Source: Albula goreensis
Lineage: Eukaryota > Chordata > Actinopteri > Albuliformes > Albulidae
Assembly: GCA_022829145.1 (NCBI GenBank)
Contig: CM040755.1
Location: 9,744,563-9,808,562, forward strand
Direction: 5' to 3'
DNA: 64,000 nucleotides
Position 1 is the first letter of the stretch, and the number at the start of each line of letters is the position of its first letter. The notes under the pieces are model-generated. The model had not been told where the DNA came from. It ran no database searches and saw only the letters and a program-made list of their open reading frames with translations. A program made the translations under genes and the position numbers. This document shows, piece by piece, positions 1 through 12,059 of the stretch.

Positions 1-1420
1 TAAGCAAAGATTAAAGATGCCCTTCACAATAAGACATCCAACAAAGTCACAGTCAAGATGTAGTCTCCATTCTATTGTTACTGTACAGTTTAATTTATGA
101 AAATCCAATAATAAGGAAAAGTTAGACAAAAAGTTATGGGCTGAACAGTTCCACTGTTTGATTGTCCACAAAAGGACAGGTAACCACCAGCCTATGACTC
201 ACAATTCTATCTTTAGTTTATTGACCAGTCAAACTGCCTCAACCCCATGACAGCCCAGGCAAGGAACAGATAGAGTTGTGAGAGAGTCACTCTTAAAGTG
301 GCCCAATGCAGAAGGTGGTAACAATGACTACATAATTTGATCGGTTCATGGATATAAAGAAAGTCAGAATAAAGTAATATCTAAGTGTTGAAACAGGCCA
401 ATTGTTATTCACATTATATAATGAAATATATATCCAAGGACAAGCTACCTTATTGAGGTAGGTTACTAAACTGATATTTTACATACAGCCATCTGGACTA
501 GCTGCTACACTCCTACACAAGTTGCTACATACAATGGCAAAAAAATACACATATTGCTGTTAATAATGACAAATAGTATCAGACCTACTGATTTTTTTAA
601 AAAAAGCAAATGCTTCCATAAGGACTGATGAATCTATTAGATACAGACAGCAAATAAAAGATTTAAAAACAGTTGGGTTTTTTTGAATGCGCTCAACACG
701 TCAGTTGTTCTGTCAGAAATCTGTTTATCTATTGCAAGACATGAACAGACGTTCTGTACCTGAACACTGGGTGGCAGTATTTTTCCTGTAGTTACATCTG
801 CTCTGCTCTTTCTCAGAACTAATGATTCAGTGCCATGCAATCATTGACTCATGGTCAAGAGAATCATTCAGGTAAAACAATGTAGCTACATGACAATTTA
901 ATTTAAGTAATCAAGGGCAAAAATTTGATGACAAGCACAGACATTACAACAAGATTAAGGGCAATCCTAGTTTTGCCACTTAAATTATTCATCTAATAAC
1001 TTTGATGTTTTTCAATTTAATTTATGGAATTAATTTATAAATCAATGTATTTCGAAACACAGAATACTATATTTTAAAATATTTTCGTGACCCTCAAGCG
1101 ATGCTTTTAATTTGTTAAATGTGTTGCTTTTTTGTTTTTGCTGTAGTTGTTTTTAGGATCTTAAAGTAATTGCTAATTTTTTGTTAATTTAATTTGTATT
1201 TGAATTAATATGAAGAATTAATACAGGGTTACTCCAACGTAAAATCCAGACAGAAACACATTCACACAGGTGATTACAGCCACACACACATACACGCACA
1301 CAAGCACTCATAAACACGCACACATACACACAGACTCACACAAATATAAACAGTATCTGGATGGACTACTGTTCTATGGTCACTCCAAATTCCATTCTGT
1401 CAGCAAGGGTCAGTTAAGGA
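1..1420. other. AT-rich intergenic DNA
   Basis: No coding exon is recognisable on either strand. The sequence is AT-rich, with many homopolymer and TTAAT-type runs and stop codons in every frame. It ends in an imperfect CA repeat. It is most likely the left part of the fgf3 upstream gene desert. Confidence 0.6.
1280..1342. repeat. Imperfect (CA)n microsatellite
   Basis: An interrupted CA-rich tract with CATACACG- and ACTCA-type interruptions. The interruptions suggest an old, partly degraded dinucleotide repeat. Confidence 0.85.
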
Positions 1421-2110
1421 CTTTCAAGTGTTCATTCACGACAGACCTACAGCAATGAGGGGGAGAAAAAGGGGGTTTTATTTAGGCGAGTGGGTTACGG
1501 TGGCTATTCTAGACAAATTATCGGCACTGAGGAATCCTTCAACTCAGATGTACTCTAAGGGGCAACCTTTAACCCTGTGTTTGCCATTAATTCCCTGTGG
1601 GAGCACTGGACCTGGTGCCGGCCATGTTAAAAATAGCCCATGTGACTGGCCATGCCATTGAGGGACTGACAGACTCTCCATAATTACCTTGTGCAATAAT
1701 GACAGATGCGCCGCACATGCCTTTATAACAAACCAAACAACTGCGTCTCCAGGGGGAGGGAGGTCTTAACCCGTTTGAGTGGTTCTGTGGCACTCTGGAG
1801 CGTCTCTGGACGCAACGCACAGGGAGTCGATGCCTGTCCTGTGCGATTTGTAATCCCAGGCAGGACGATGCGGGGGCCGGGGAGGAAGCCGTGGGCGGCT
1901 GGCGGACCCGGACACTGCCTGTGGCCTGCGGCCTATCAGATGCTGTCTCTTAGCCCCAGGCCAGCTGCGTGGTTTTTTTCCCCACATGGGCCCCCAGCAC
2001 GCTAATGTTCCTGGGAGCTAGGGGAGGGAACCCCAGCCGTACCCAAAGACTGTGAGTCCAGAGGGGGCTGCCGTTAGCACAGCACTGCATGGAGCTCTGT
2101 GCCATAGGCA
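1420..2110. promoter_or_regulatory. GC-rich non-coding island, candidate regulatory element
   Basis: Base composition changes sharply from the AT-rich flanks to a block of several hundred bases that is GC-rich and contains CpGs. Open frames on both strands here are a by-product of composition and resemble no known protein. Homeobox-type TAATTA and Meis-type TGACAG words occur around 1680-1705. The regulatory role is inferred only from composition and from position in a developmental-gene desert. Confidence 0.35.
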
Positions 2111-3380
2111 CTTTGAGTCATATCACATGTAAACCAAGACCCCTTCATGAGTTTGATGTTCAGAAATGAAAATAAGGTGTAATGACAAGACACAAGTGTT
2201 TTTACTGGTGTTATTTTAAATGGCTGACAAAAATCTGACTTCAAAAATGAACCTAAATCCTGTATCCTGACATGTAGGTCTGGTGATGTTTTTTGGCAGA
2301 AATTATCAGCGTGATTAATACTGAACTGTAATAGCTACATGAAGCTTCTTTCAAAATTGGCCTTTGCACAGTTTAATTCATTAAAATGATTAATTCGTTG
2401 TTGATACTTGTAACATGTAAATGCGAGTAAGATTCCAGCTAATTTGTGAGGAATAGCCAAAGTAAATTCACCCAGGCCATAAATTCTCAGCTAACACATG
2501 TAACACAAAGGCCTTTGCAGCAGTGAGTAAATGATAAATCTCAGACTAAGCACTTCAGACAATGAAAGAGACCATACCACACACTTCTTTACATGTTGTT
2601 ACAACTACAAGTAAATCCAGAGCTTAGTAGTGTAGTCTTTATCCACCCCCCCTCCTGTTTTTCTGAAAGGGCCTTACTTGAATTACTAAGCCTACTTTAG
2701 ACAAACAGTTGCTTGCAAAATGTTTGATCCTGTCTTTCTTCTTAACAAGATGAAAAAAATCTTTGAATCAAAAGATTCATTTTGGTAAGGATGAGGGTGA
2801 GCTCTTATTGTAAGTTGTGCAAAAGTTTGGTTAAAACAAGGGGAGAGATCTCCCAGTCATGAAGGCAGGAAGTCTTGCCTGACCAAATGAAAGATGGTGC
2901 CTTTTTCATGGTTCCTGGAGAGGTAGCATGGTCCATTTACATGCGGCAGGCTCTTTGTCACTGCTTGTGACAATGAACAATAAGAACACCATAAATACAC
3001 AAGCTGATTTTTTACAAAGAACAACAAAGAGAGACACCACATCCTACATGAAAAGCAAATCAAAGTCAAATGTTGAGCACTTGGCCTTTTTTGTATTCTT
3101 CACTTGTTCCTCTGTGAAAAAATAGTATTTAATCATGGCTGTCACTGGTGAAACCCTGCCAAGGACATTTGGACATTCTCACTGAAAGTGCCATTCCCAA
3201 ATGTGTCTGTAAAGATTTTACAGAGCCTCTGAAGCAAGTCTAAACTGCAACAATACCTTTGTAATGAACTGAAAAATGGAATGGAATAAGAACAAAACCT
3301 CAAACATGTTACTTTAAGCAGTGTGGATTATCTGAACTCCACTGGATTCAGTATTGTTGGGAATTATCTGGTGGTCTGCG
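2110..3380. other. AT-rich intergenic DNA
   Basis: No gene, RNA or mobile element is recognised. The sequence is AT-rich with short open frames only. Confidence 0.55.
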
Positions 3381-3462
3381 TTAATAGCCTGGTATGATCC
3401 ACCTGCTTAACATCTGGCCGGTTTCCTCTCCAGTGGGAGTCCAGGGCCGGCTTCTTCTCTAG

Positions 3463-3480
3463 TATTGCAGGCCTGCAATA
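3463..3480. repeat. Perfect 18-bp palindrome
   Basis: The sequence TATTGCAGGCCTGCAATA is identical to its own reverse complement, with no spacer. The half-site contains ATTGCA, reminiscent of C/EBP-type half-sites, but no factor can be assigned. It sits at the left edge of a GC-rich island. Confidence 0.9.
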
Positions 3481-3743
3481 ACTTTGTCTTCCCTTGTGGT
3501 AAAATCAGTATTTATAGCACTGCAAGCTTCACAAGTTAATGTAGTGTACCTCATGACGGGGCTCGTATGTGTTCCCCCCATATTTTTAGCCCACAGTTCC
3601 ACATGCTCTCTGCCCAGATCGCTTCCCTTGAGACTCTTTTCTGGTTTACAGGGAAACTTAAGGTGACCGCGTTCTCATTTCCTTAGCCATGGCAGCAAAG
3701 CTTTAAGCATGTCTGTTCGGCACATAACCACAGAGGATATTAA

Positions 3744-3765
3744 GGGGAAATGGGGAAGGGGGGGG
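3744..3765 (+). other. Putative G-quadruplex motif
   Basis: G-tracts of four, four and eight guanines are separated by AAAT and AA, enough for four G3 tracts with short loops. The call comes from the motif alone. Confidence 0.5.
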
Positions 3766-4587
3766 TGGCTGGTGTGATATGTGGAGATTGAGGGTGATTG
3801 ATGATCACCTAATGGACTTAATTTCAAATTTCCCCTGACGAGGGACATGGATGTTCTAATCCTCCCCACTGACCCTTGCCCGTAACTGTAGTCGCGGGTT
3901 TTAGCGTCGTGGGACATTGCTAGGATGTTTAAGGTCTTTAAATTTAGAGGCGTGCAGTGAAAAACACTGGCCCTCCCCTTCCCCCGCAGCCGGCCCGCAC
4001 AGCACACGACATCCGAGCGGCAGACAGCCTCAGATCTCCGTAACAAGCTGCCACTGTGCAGCTGCAGACCTCATGGAAAACGCAGGCAAAATTAATGCTG
4101 TCACCTGCCCTCAAAATCTAATAAAGCCTCTCCAGGCTCCGACTAGAGGCGTGGACAGTACTTCATTCACTGTTAAAAGGCAAACATTTATTAAAACAAC
4201 CATTTAGGAAGGCAAGATTTTGTTACGACTTTTTGCCTTCCTCTAAACGGCTCACATAGCTGTAAGTGACAAGGCCGCCTGGTTCAATGATATAGTACGA
4301 GCAGGGCTGAAGGACTGGATCGTGTTCACCCGGCTCTGTTTATCTTGGAGCTTTGGAAGCGTTGACCTGACCTGCTGACACAGGTGAGGGTGCAGCGTTC
4401 ACGTGGGCCGACTTTGGGCGCCGCTGGGTCACGACCTTCACAGGATGTGAGGACGAATGGGAAGAGGGGGGGGGATAGCGGGTATGAAACCACAAGCCAA
4501 AAAGTAAACAGAAGACATGGTGGATCCTCTGTGCCTGCCTCAATTCACAAAGCCGGGAAACAAGAAAGTGAGGGCCAGGAGAAGGCA

Positions 4588-4639
4588 GGGCAGGGCGGGG
4601 AGGGGTAGGATGGTATTGGGGTTTGGGGGTGGGTGGGGG
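4588..4639 (+). other. Two adjacent putative G-quadruplex motifs
   Basis: The first motif (4588-4605) has four G-tracts separated by CA, C and A. The second (4618-4639) has G4, G5, G3 and G5 separated by TTT, T and T. Both satisfy the G3+N1-7 rule. They lie about 150 bp left of the CpG-rich promoter-like block at 4.8 kb, where such motifs are commonly found. Confidence 0.6.
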
Positions 4640-4779
4640 TTAACAGGAACGAATCAGGTTTAATGCAAAAACGGTCAATGGCTTTTTGACTCATGGCATG
4701 CTTTGAGGAATATATGGACTGTGACTTTTAGGCCCTGTTTGCACAAAAGCGATGCCCCTTTGAAAAGAACCTGGAATTG

Positions 4780-5060
4780 ACGGCTTTTTCTCTCCCGCAC
4801 AGGGCGGGGCAGGGCACTCATATCACTGGGGCGTGACGGCGGGGAGAGTGGCTACACTTTGAAAAATGCACGGGGTCCTCGGCCCTTCGCCTTTGTCCCT
4901 GGTACAGTCCGCCGTTCCCGCCTGCCGCTTGGAAACAATGAGGGCGCAGCCGCTGGATTGGCTGCGCCCGAATCCAATGGGCCGACGGCCGCCGATGCAG
5001 AACTAATCTGCGGAGGAGTCTTCCTGTGTGATAAACACCCCCCTGCCCCTCTCGCCCACT
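4780..5060. promoter_or_regulatory. CpG-rich promoter-like block
   Basis: This block has a local excess of CpG in a CpG-poor window. It contains a GC box (GGGCGGGGC, 4802-4810), an inverted CCAAT box (ATTGG, 4957-4961) and a direct CCAAT box (4974-4978). A perfect hairpin with a 10-bp stem and an 8-nt loop occupies 4942-4969. Sp1-type plus CCAAT-type sites in a CpG cluster are typical of a vertebrate promoter. No exon beside it resembles a known protein. It could be the start of a non-coding transcript, a distant first exon of a leftward gene, or a CpG-rich enhancer. Confidence 0.4.
4942..4969. repeat. Perfect inverted repeat (10-bp stem, 8-nt loop)
   Basis: The left arm GGGCGCAGCC (4942-4951) is exactly complementary to the right arm GGCTGCGCCC (4960-4969). 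The inverted CCAAT box spans the loop and right arm. It forms a GC-rich hairpin in either strand. Confidence 0.9.
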
Positions 5061-5291
5061 CTCGCCTCCTCCCCAAACCCAGAAACCTAATCTTTGATGG
5101 GGAATGACAAAAAAAAGAGTAACTGGCTTTTAAGCATTGCTTGAATTTTTTTTCCTTCTTCACATCAGCTTGAAGGCTCCCATTTAGGGTGTTCCTGCTT
5201 ATTTGATGTGGCAGCAATTAGCGAAGAGACTATGCTCTATGAGGACGAAATGGCCCACTTCAATAATCACGTTTATGCTCTGAATGGAAAC

Positions 5292-5309
5292 AAAAAAAAA
5301 AAAAAAAAA
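5292..5309 (+). repeat. Poly(A) tract of 18
   Basis: An uninterrupted A18 run. No retroposed gene or SINE body is recognisable immediately upstream, so it is listed as a simple mononucleotide repeat. Confidence 0.9.
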
Positions 5310-7526
5310 GCTGAAGGGACCAAAAATGTGGGTACATCAAATGGCGAACTGGTTGTGCTTGTAACTGCTACGGCTCGCTATTCTTTTATTCGGGGCAAAG
5401 TGTTACTTTTCCCATGAGAAAGCTCGCCAGGGCCCCGTGACATCAGAGGGTGCCGGGCGCCCACCTCCAGCCATTAGACGCTCCGTTTATGTGGGTACCT
5501 AAGTCCTCTCTGGTCTGCTGCTTTGATTTCCCCCCCGCTTTAAGGCCCTATTGAGAAATAACAGCAATTAGGGTTTCTTTTGAAAAGGGCCCAGTGTCCA
5601 CCTGGGCCACATGCCGTGTTTATTCTTAATTACACAACTTTTAACTACATGAAGTACAAGATTAAAAAGGTGCTTCCTTGCCTTTGCTCCGCTTGAAGCG
5701 TGCGCTCTGCCCCGATCACAGGCAGGGCTCAGGGGAACATGGAAACGGCTGATGGTGGAGCATTGGGGGGGAGGGGGCTGCTTTCATGTTCACTTGAAAA
5801 AGGTTTCTGTAGGTGAAGGTGTCTACAGGATTGTCTGGGTTGATTTGGGTTGGTTTGAAGAAAGCATGCCTATGTCTGAAAAGGGCAGAAGTGTGGGGCT
5901 TCCCTTTAATTAGTATTAAATTCTGTTTAGTGTGGGTGATTTCTTACGGTTTAACACTGGTGGGAAAAAAATGCCCAAAACTGCTTTTTACTTGATATAA
6001 CAGATACCAGTATCCCTTTCCATCCATGCAATGTCATACTCGAATCACTATTATGTAATATGAACCATAAAGCCTGGGTCTTGTTTAATGTTTGCGACCA
6101 AAACTGCCATGTTCCACCTCAGTATAATTCAAGACCTAAGTACTAACTTAAACCTCTCACCATCCCTCCTTAAATCAATATGCAAGATCTGCATTCACTC
6201 ATTTGTCTGGGTTCAGAGTAATTACCCTCTCTGGTAATGCTGCTGATAAAAAAGTAAGTCTGTCTGGCTAAATTGACATTATATGATGTACAGAAAAGAT
6301 TCAATTAGAGTAGGATGAAAGAATGCCCTTAAATAACACAATGAAAGACAGGAAAATCCCAAATCAAAATACACAAAACACGTTAACTTATGTTTTAGCA
6401 GCCGAAATTCTGTACTCCCCAACCGCTAAATATTGTGCTAATTTCAAGGCTGGCTTGTTTATCATGCATGTACAATAGAATTGCGAGTGATTAACAGCCT
6501 AAAATTGTTGGCACATCAGGAAAATAATATGGTTAGTCCCATAAAACCCTGTCATAATTATGTGGGCTCTCGGTTCCTTTCATTTAGAGGTTTGCATAAG
6601 TAATATAATTAGTGCCCGGAGATGATGGTTCACAAATGTTTTGTTTTTGATGGATGCCCCTTCCCTCTGCCTTGTGTCCGCTGTCTACCAACTCTTAGGC
6701 TCTAGCCTCAATCGGCATTTGTCATTTTCAAAATGCAAAAGAAGCTTTTTGGATTTTGGAACCCATTATAAAGGCTTTATGAAGCTGCAAAGTTTATGTG
6801 TAGTGCATTGCTTTAAAAAAATTCTTCTCGCCATGTTCAAAGGCCATGTTTACCTTCATCAATTAAAGTGCTGAAGACTCCCACCTAATTGCCATGCTTA
6901 CCATTCTATATATTTGATTGGCAAACCAAACCTGTTTTTGCAACAATAGCCTTGCTCCTTTGCACACTGTATTACACAGAAATGTCATGTAGTCTTTCCC
7001 CCGAAACAAAGTGTAGGCTTTTGTTAAAAATATAGTTCTAAGTCTAGGTTCCAAAAAAAAACTAGGTTTTGTGAGAAGCTGAAGACACTACAATATTACT
7101 TTGCTCAGAATAGGAATCACAAACATTGCATGCTATACCAGGCTTCAGAACAGGAAAAATATCCCCTGACCAGTTTATAGCTTCCACATGGAATTTACTG
7201 GCTGCAATGTCACAGACAGGTCTCCCTCAGGTGAATTTCACTTAGCAACATTAAACAATTAGCAGGACATTTTTTTTCTCCTTTGAATGATTCATCTCTG
7301 AGAAACCAAGCAACAGTGTTGATGTTTTGATGTGTGCATTACATGCTTTGATATGTAGTTTACCATTGTTTCTTCCTGTTCATGCTAAAATAAGAACATT
7401 AGGAATTAAAGGATCAAGGCTGGCGAGTCACTCACCTACAGAACATAGTAACAATAGAGTCTCCCCCACCCCACTTAACTAAACACAACCAGGGTGGGTC
7501 AATGGAAATATGGCTTTGCTGTATAC

Positions 7527-7539
7527 AGGTCAAAGGTCA
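7527..7539 (+). promoter_or_regulatory. Perfect DR1 nuclear-receptor element
   Basis: AGGTCA is repeated directly with a single A spacer, matching the ideal 13-bp DR1 recognised by RXR, COUP-TF (Nr2f), HNF4 and PPAR-RXR. A third half-site GGGTCA lies at 7496-7501. A specific 13-mer is expected about 0.002 times on both strands of a 64-kb random sequence. Occupancy is not shown by sequence. The site is about 27.8 kb upstream of the fgf3 start codon. Confidence 0.55.
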
Positions 7540-9723
7540 AATGGCCTTTAAAGCACCTGATGATTCATTTGGCTATTTTTTCATAATGATGATGTCCACT
7601 TAGTTATACAGTATAATGATAATGGCTAGGATTCATTCAAACACATTTAGTCTCTTTAAGGGCACATGAAATTCAATCAAAGCAGACTTTGTATGGCAAC
7701 ATGATTTCCTTAGAGTAGTTTATATTTAATTGAAATCAAGCAAACATGTCTTTTGTAATACATTTATTTTGTTCATAATAGATTATGCCCTTAAAATTTC
7801 GAAAGTTTGTTTTGATTGTTTTGTTTATGCCCTCAAGAAGAGTGAATTTGAATCTAAACCACCATCTCTTTTATGAACTGAAAATAATATATATCAGATC
7901 AAACTCTTGTTGACAGTGCCAAGAGACAAAAACCAGAATCTAACCAGAAGAAAACTGAGTCAGACACATTGATGGCTATCTTGCATATTAGTTGATGATG
8001 ACAGAGGAAGTTGAGGGGAAAAGTATAATTTAGCAGAAATCATTAATGCAAGACTGTTGAATGAAATTTTAACTTGGTGGAACATTACGTAAGCAGAATT
8101 TCAAGTTGCATAATTACTGATCTACCACACTTGCTTTTAGTGGCTATATCCCATAATGCAATATCAAATCATAGGTTAACACTACAGCTACTGACAGAGT
8201 GCTACATAATTGGCGTTAGAGTCGTTCAGGGAAGGAGTATTTCCATAGGAAGGGCATTTCCTGCTACTTCCCAGTGATTCCTTTGAGTAATCAGGCACCC
8301 AGAACCTGCCAATACCAACTGTGTAATCAGTGCAGAGCTCTAGCACAATGACTGCCCAGAAGAGGAAAACAACAATTAAAAGATACACAATAATCTATGA
8401 AAATATGAAAATGTGAAGTTCTAAAAACTTACATAGTAATTCCCCCTTTCAAATTAACTTTGAATCTCTGTTATACTATGGTCTGGATTTTAAGGAGAGT
8501 CCTTCCATTGTTAGTAGATTAATATAACAATCAAACCTGTAAAATACACTGATTCTGCCCCAACCCCCTACCCCCCACCCGGTTTCCAAGTGACCCCAGG
8601 ACTCCCCCCAACCTCGCCACCAGATGAAAGAAGTGTGTGAAATTTCCACCCTAGCGTGGAAAGATCACTGGGATTTTTCCATGTATCGACTCAATAAAAA
8701 AAACAATTCTTCAAACGTGGTGGGGAAATAGCAAGTTGGTGAAAATGTTGCAGCGGAACAATAAAGTGTTTTGTATTGTTGTTTTACAGTTCGGCGGTGA
8801 GGGGAGTTCAGGTTGTCCCTGAGGCACAGGTCTTTGACACTTCCCAGCCCAGTAGGTGTTTTCCTCAGTGAGCTTTAAGACAGCAATTTGCTAGCTCATT
8901 ATCTGCTGGACAGTGTCTGAATGTCTGTCACATCAAAACTGCTATGGCCCTTTGGGCTGAAAGTATGTGGGTTGTCCCTTCAGTCATCCTACTCCTACTT
9001 CACATTCCCCAGTGCACCTGTGACAAAGACAATACTGGAAGTATGCAGTGGCATTTTCTACATACTACTGTACAGAGGAGAAAATATTACTTGGAGAAAG
9101 TAGACACTACTGACTAAAATGGAGAACGACTGCTTATTTCAGACCCTTAAAAGGGTTTTGGTGCGGTGGGTTTGTCAACATCACTGAGTGAATGTGATAT
9201 GAGGTTGCTATGACAATAGATGGAACTCATGCACACATGCACAGGATCAAACTGAACATATGGTGAATGGCACCGTTTTTGTAGCATGTGTTTACAGTGA
9301 AAATAATTGCTTGTGATTCAATTTCTGCAGAATTTGGCCAGAATTGTATTCAGGGTTATGTCTCAAGAACAAAACTTCTTGGAGGGACAACAGATGGCCA
9401 AATATGAATGACCAACAATTTAATGTGCATAGGTATTACTGGTAAATTGTTTCCAGAGGGACAATAGTAAAAAAAAATAGCTTTGCATTAATATGTTAGT
9501 GACACTTCTTTGTCACACATGTGAACAGAAAGTGAGAATTGTTAACAACATAACCAAAGTATTTGTTCCTTTACAAAGACTGCTTCGTTATGTAGTTTAA
9601 TTGGTATTGTTAGAAATCAGTGTCTGTTACATGAAATAAGAAAAGAGTGTTTTAAAATATAGTATAATATATATATATAGTATTCAGCTTAACTACAATA
9701 AGAATGTCATGACTTATTAATGT

Positions 9724-9753
9724 ACATATGATTAATAGACATGTGATTAATAG
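9724..9753. repeat. Tandem 15-bp duplication
   Basis: Two consecutive 15-bp units differ at one base (ACATATGATTAATAG and ACATGTGATTAATAG). Each carries a homeobox-type ATTAAT core. Confidence 0.8.
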
Positions 9754-10739
9754 ATTTTTAATATAAATTACATTTCTATTGTCCAAAAACTGGCTGTACA
9801 CAGCACATGCAACATCTGAAGTCTTCCTTTCAAGGCCTCCTTCATAATGGAAATTTTTCGCAGTTCCACATAAGGAACTGTTCTACCCTGATATGTCTGG
9901 TTAGATTTTTTTTTTTTTATTTGTGGCACATGCTGGAACATTCCCTTGATTAAGAGGAGAATTGATGAGTGAATAGCAAAGACACTTACTAAAAACTTGA
10001 TTGAAAAACTTATAGTTGAAATAACTTCAAATCTGGACAGAACTCAAGCCCTCTCCTTAAAGCCAGATGCTTCCAAAGGCCTTCCAACAAATGGTGTCGC
10101 TTTACTGAGCTGAAGGGCTGGCAAGCAGTCAACAAACCCGATCCATCATCAGTACAATTAAGCTCAAATAACAAACAAATCACAACAACGGAGACACATT
10201 ACACACATCACTCCGGAGCCTGGTGTTGGTTTGTGGCCACAGACAAGATCAAATTGAGGAAGCGGATAAAAGAAAACACAAGCGTGGCGAGCTCCTGTAA
10301 CATCATCATTGGGACACCATTTTAAATCCCTGTAAGGTCAAAAATATAAATTACAGCTTTAACGAATGTTAATTAGGCGACACATATAAAGAAACTTGAA
10401 ACTCAGGGAAAGACTATGGTGGGACTACAGACCTTGTGCAGCGCTGGCATGATGAGGTTTAACTCAGGCCTGTGGGCCACAGCAGTGCACTAAGAACAAG
10501 TGACTTACTTGCATATGCCACCCTGCTACCCATCTCACTCATTAAGAACAAATATCCATAAGACAGCTGTCAAAAAATATACCTTTCCACCCATTCTACT
10601 TCTTTAAATTGCACTTATATATCAGTTTTGGCATCATATCAGTTTGTTTTAGTTCATTATGATAATAGTTATAATAATAAAAAAAGATCTTAGGGCTCTA
10701 CATTTCCTCAATGGAGTGTGAGATTATTTACTATAGCCA

Positions 10740-11310
10740 AGCACTGCTTAAATAGCTTCCCCAGCCCATTCTGGCCTGGACAATGAAACACTGCAAAATG
10801 GCATTGAGTTACAGGTGACCACATTTAAAGTCCTGAAGAATGGTAGGTATAGGGCTACCTTTGAATGCAGATAAAAGGGGATGAAACCTCTGGCTGAATG
10901 CCAAAAGGGACGCGCTGGTTTCTCCGCTGGCAGCGGTGCGTGAAAATGGGAAGCTATGTAAGGAATCTCCCACTTGGTGTTTCCCCTTGTTCTCCCCATT
11001 GAGGGAGCGGGCCCTTTCTCGCAGGGACTGACACGCTCACTCTCCCATGCCGTCTCTGGGGCGAGAGGCACCGTGTAGGACAAGACTGATGACAGGGGCG
11101 AGGGGAGACGGGGGGCACAGGCGGGAGGAGTACGCCGATCGATTAGTGAAACAGGAGGCTAGGCCCCCGACTGTGCCCAGCCAAGGGTTATGGGGGGCTG
11201 GGTCGGGGGGAGGAAGTCCCCGAAACCTCCCACACTGCACATGGTTTAAAACTCCTTCCACCCACTCGGATCTGTGGTGCGGACACCGGATCCTACCAAG
11301 TACTCAGTTA
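10740..11310. promoter_or_regulatory. GC-rich non-coding island, candidate regulatory element
   Basis: A compositional island in AT-rich surroundings with CpGs concentrated at 10,900-11,280. Open frames exist on both strands but none resembles a known protein. The regulatory role is inferred only. Confidence 0.35.
11185..11210 (+). other. Putative G-quadruplex motif
   Basis: Four G-tracts (G3, G6, G3, G6) are separated by TTAT, CT and TC, which satisfies the G3+N1-7 rule. Confidence 0.55.
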
Positions 11311-11622
11311 CAAATGGAAGCCTCTCAGCATTCAGCTATGCTGCATGTTTACAAAAGCAATTCCTACATAAAACTGGAAGGTGACTCCCAAAGTGACATA
11401 CATGAAAATCAACACAAGACTCAACTGTGTGCTTATCAAGTTTCAAAATGAAATACATTTTATTTCATACATGTATCCCCAAAAAAAATTAAATGCTGCT
11501 GTCCAACAAGTGATCCAGTTAAAGCATGCATGATTGAAACTTTAGCTGAGCTCCTGCCTCAAGAACACCAAAACATTGCAGCTTAGCAGAAATGGGTCAC
11601 ACCAAAAGGCTAATATTCAACC

Positions 11623-11648
11623 CATCAACAGAATACATCAACAGAATA
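11623..11648. repeat. Exact tandem duplication of a 13-mer
   Basis: CATCAACAGAATA is present twice head to tail without mismatch. It is probably a recent slippage duplication. Confidence 0.9.
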
Positions 11649-12059
11649 TTACAGTATCATTACAATAGCCATACTAATGATGAGTCTCTCCACAGGAAGC
11701 ACTAGGAAGCCTTGAACACACATTAAAGGCTGTGGCACTTTTGTTTTCAACGCATTGGTGGGCCCAAAGATGAGTCACCACTTATGCATTCGCTGGAGGA
11801 AATTCTCAATTTATTGTTCTGCAGACACCGTGTGCAGTGTGTTTTAGGTTAGCCTCCTTCAAGGCATCTTTGTAAACATATTGCACTTATGAGAATTGGG
11901 CTCTGCAGCTCGAGCAGAGGGGTGATTACGTGGCCAGTTTTATTTATAAACTGCTGAAAGCAGACATCATTGCATCTGTTCAAGCAATTAAATATCTGTC
12001 AAGATTAACGGTGACTTCAAACATTTTAATAAAGTCAAGCAGGGGATGTGTTTCTTTTA

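Larger units (their letters stand above)
5560..10740. other. Long AT-rich intergenic stretch
   Basis: No coding exon, structural RNA or recognisable transposon was seen. The stretch is AT-rich with scattered TAATTA-type words and one C-rich patch near 8560-8620. Its notable content is the DR1 element at 7527 and a short tandem duplication at 9724. Confidence 0.55.

Noticed and set aside
2055..2073. CTCF-like CCAGAGGGGGCTG
   Set aside because: One base is missing relative to the core spacing, so the consensus does not align.
4852..5217. Minus-strand 121-codon frame in the CpG block as a possible ano1 first exon
   Set aside because: The peptide does not resemble the anoctamin-1 N terminus as I know it; kept only as a promoter-like block.
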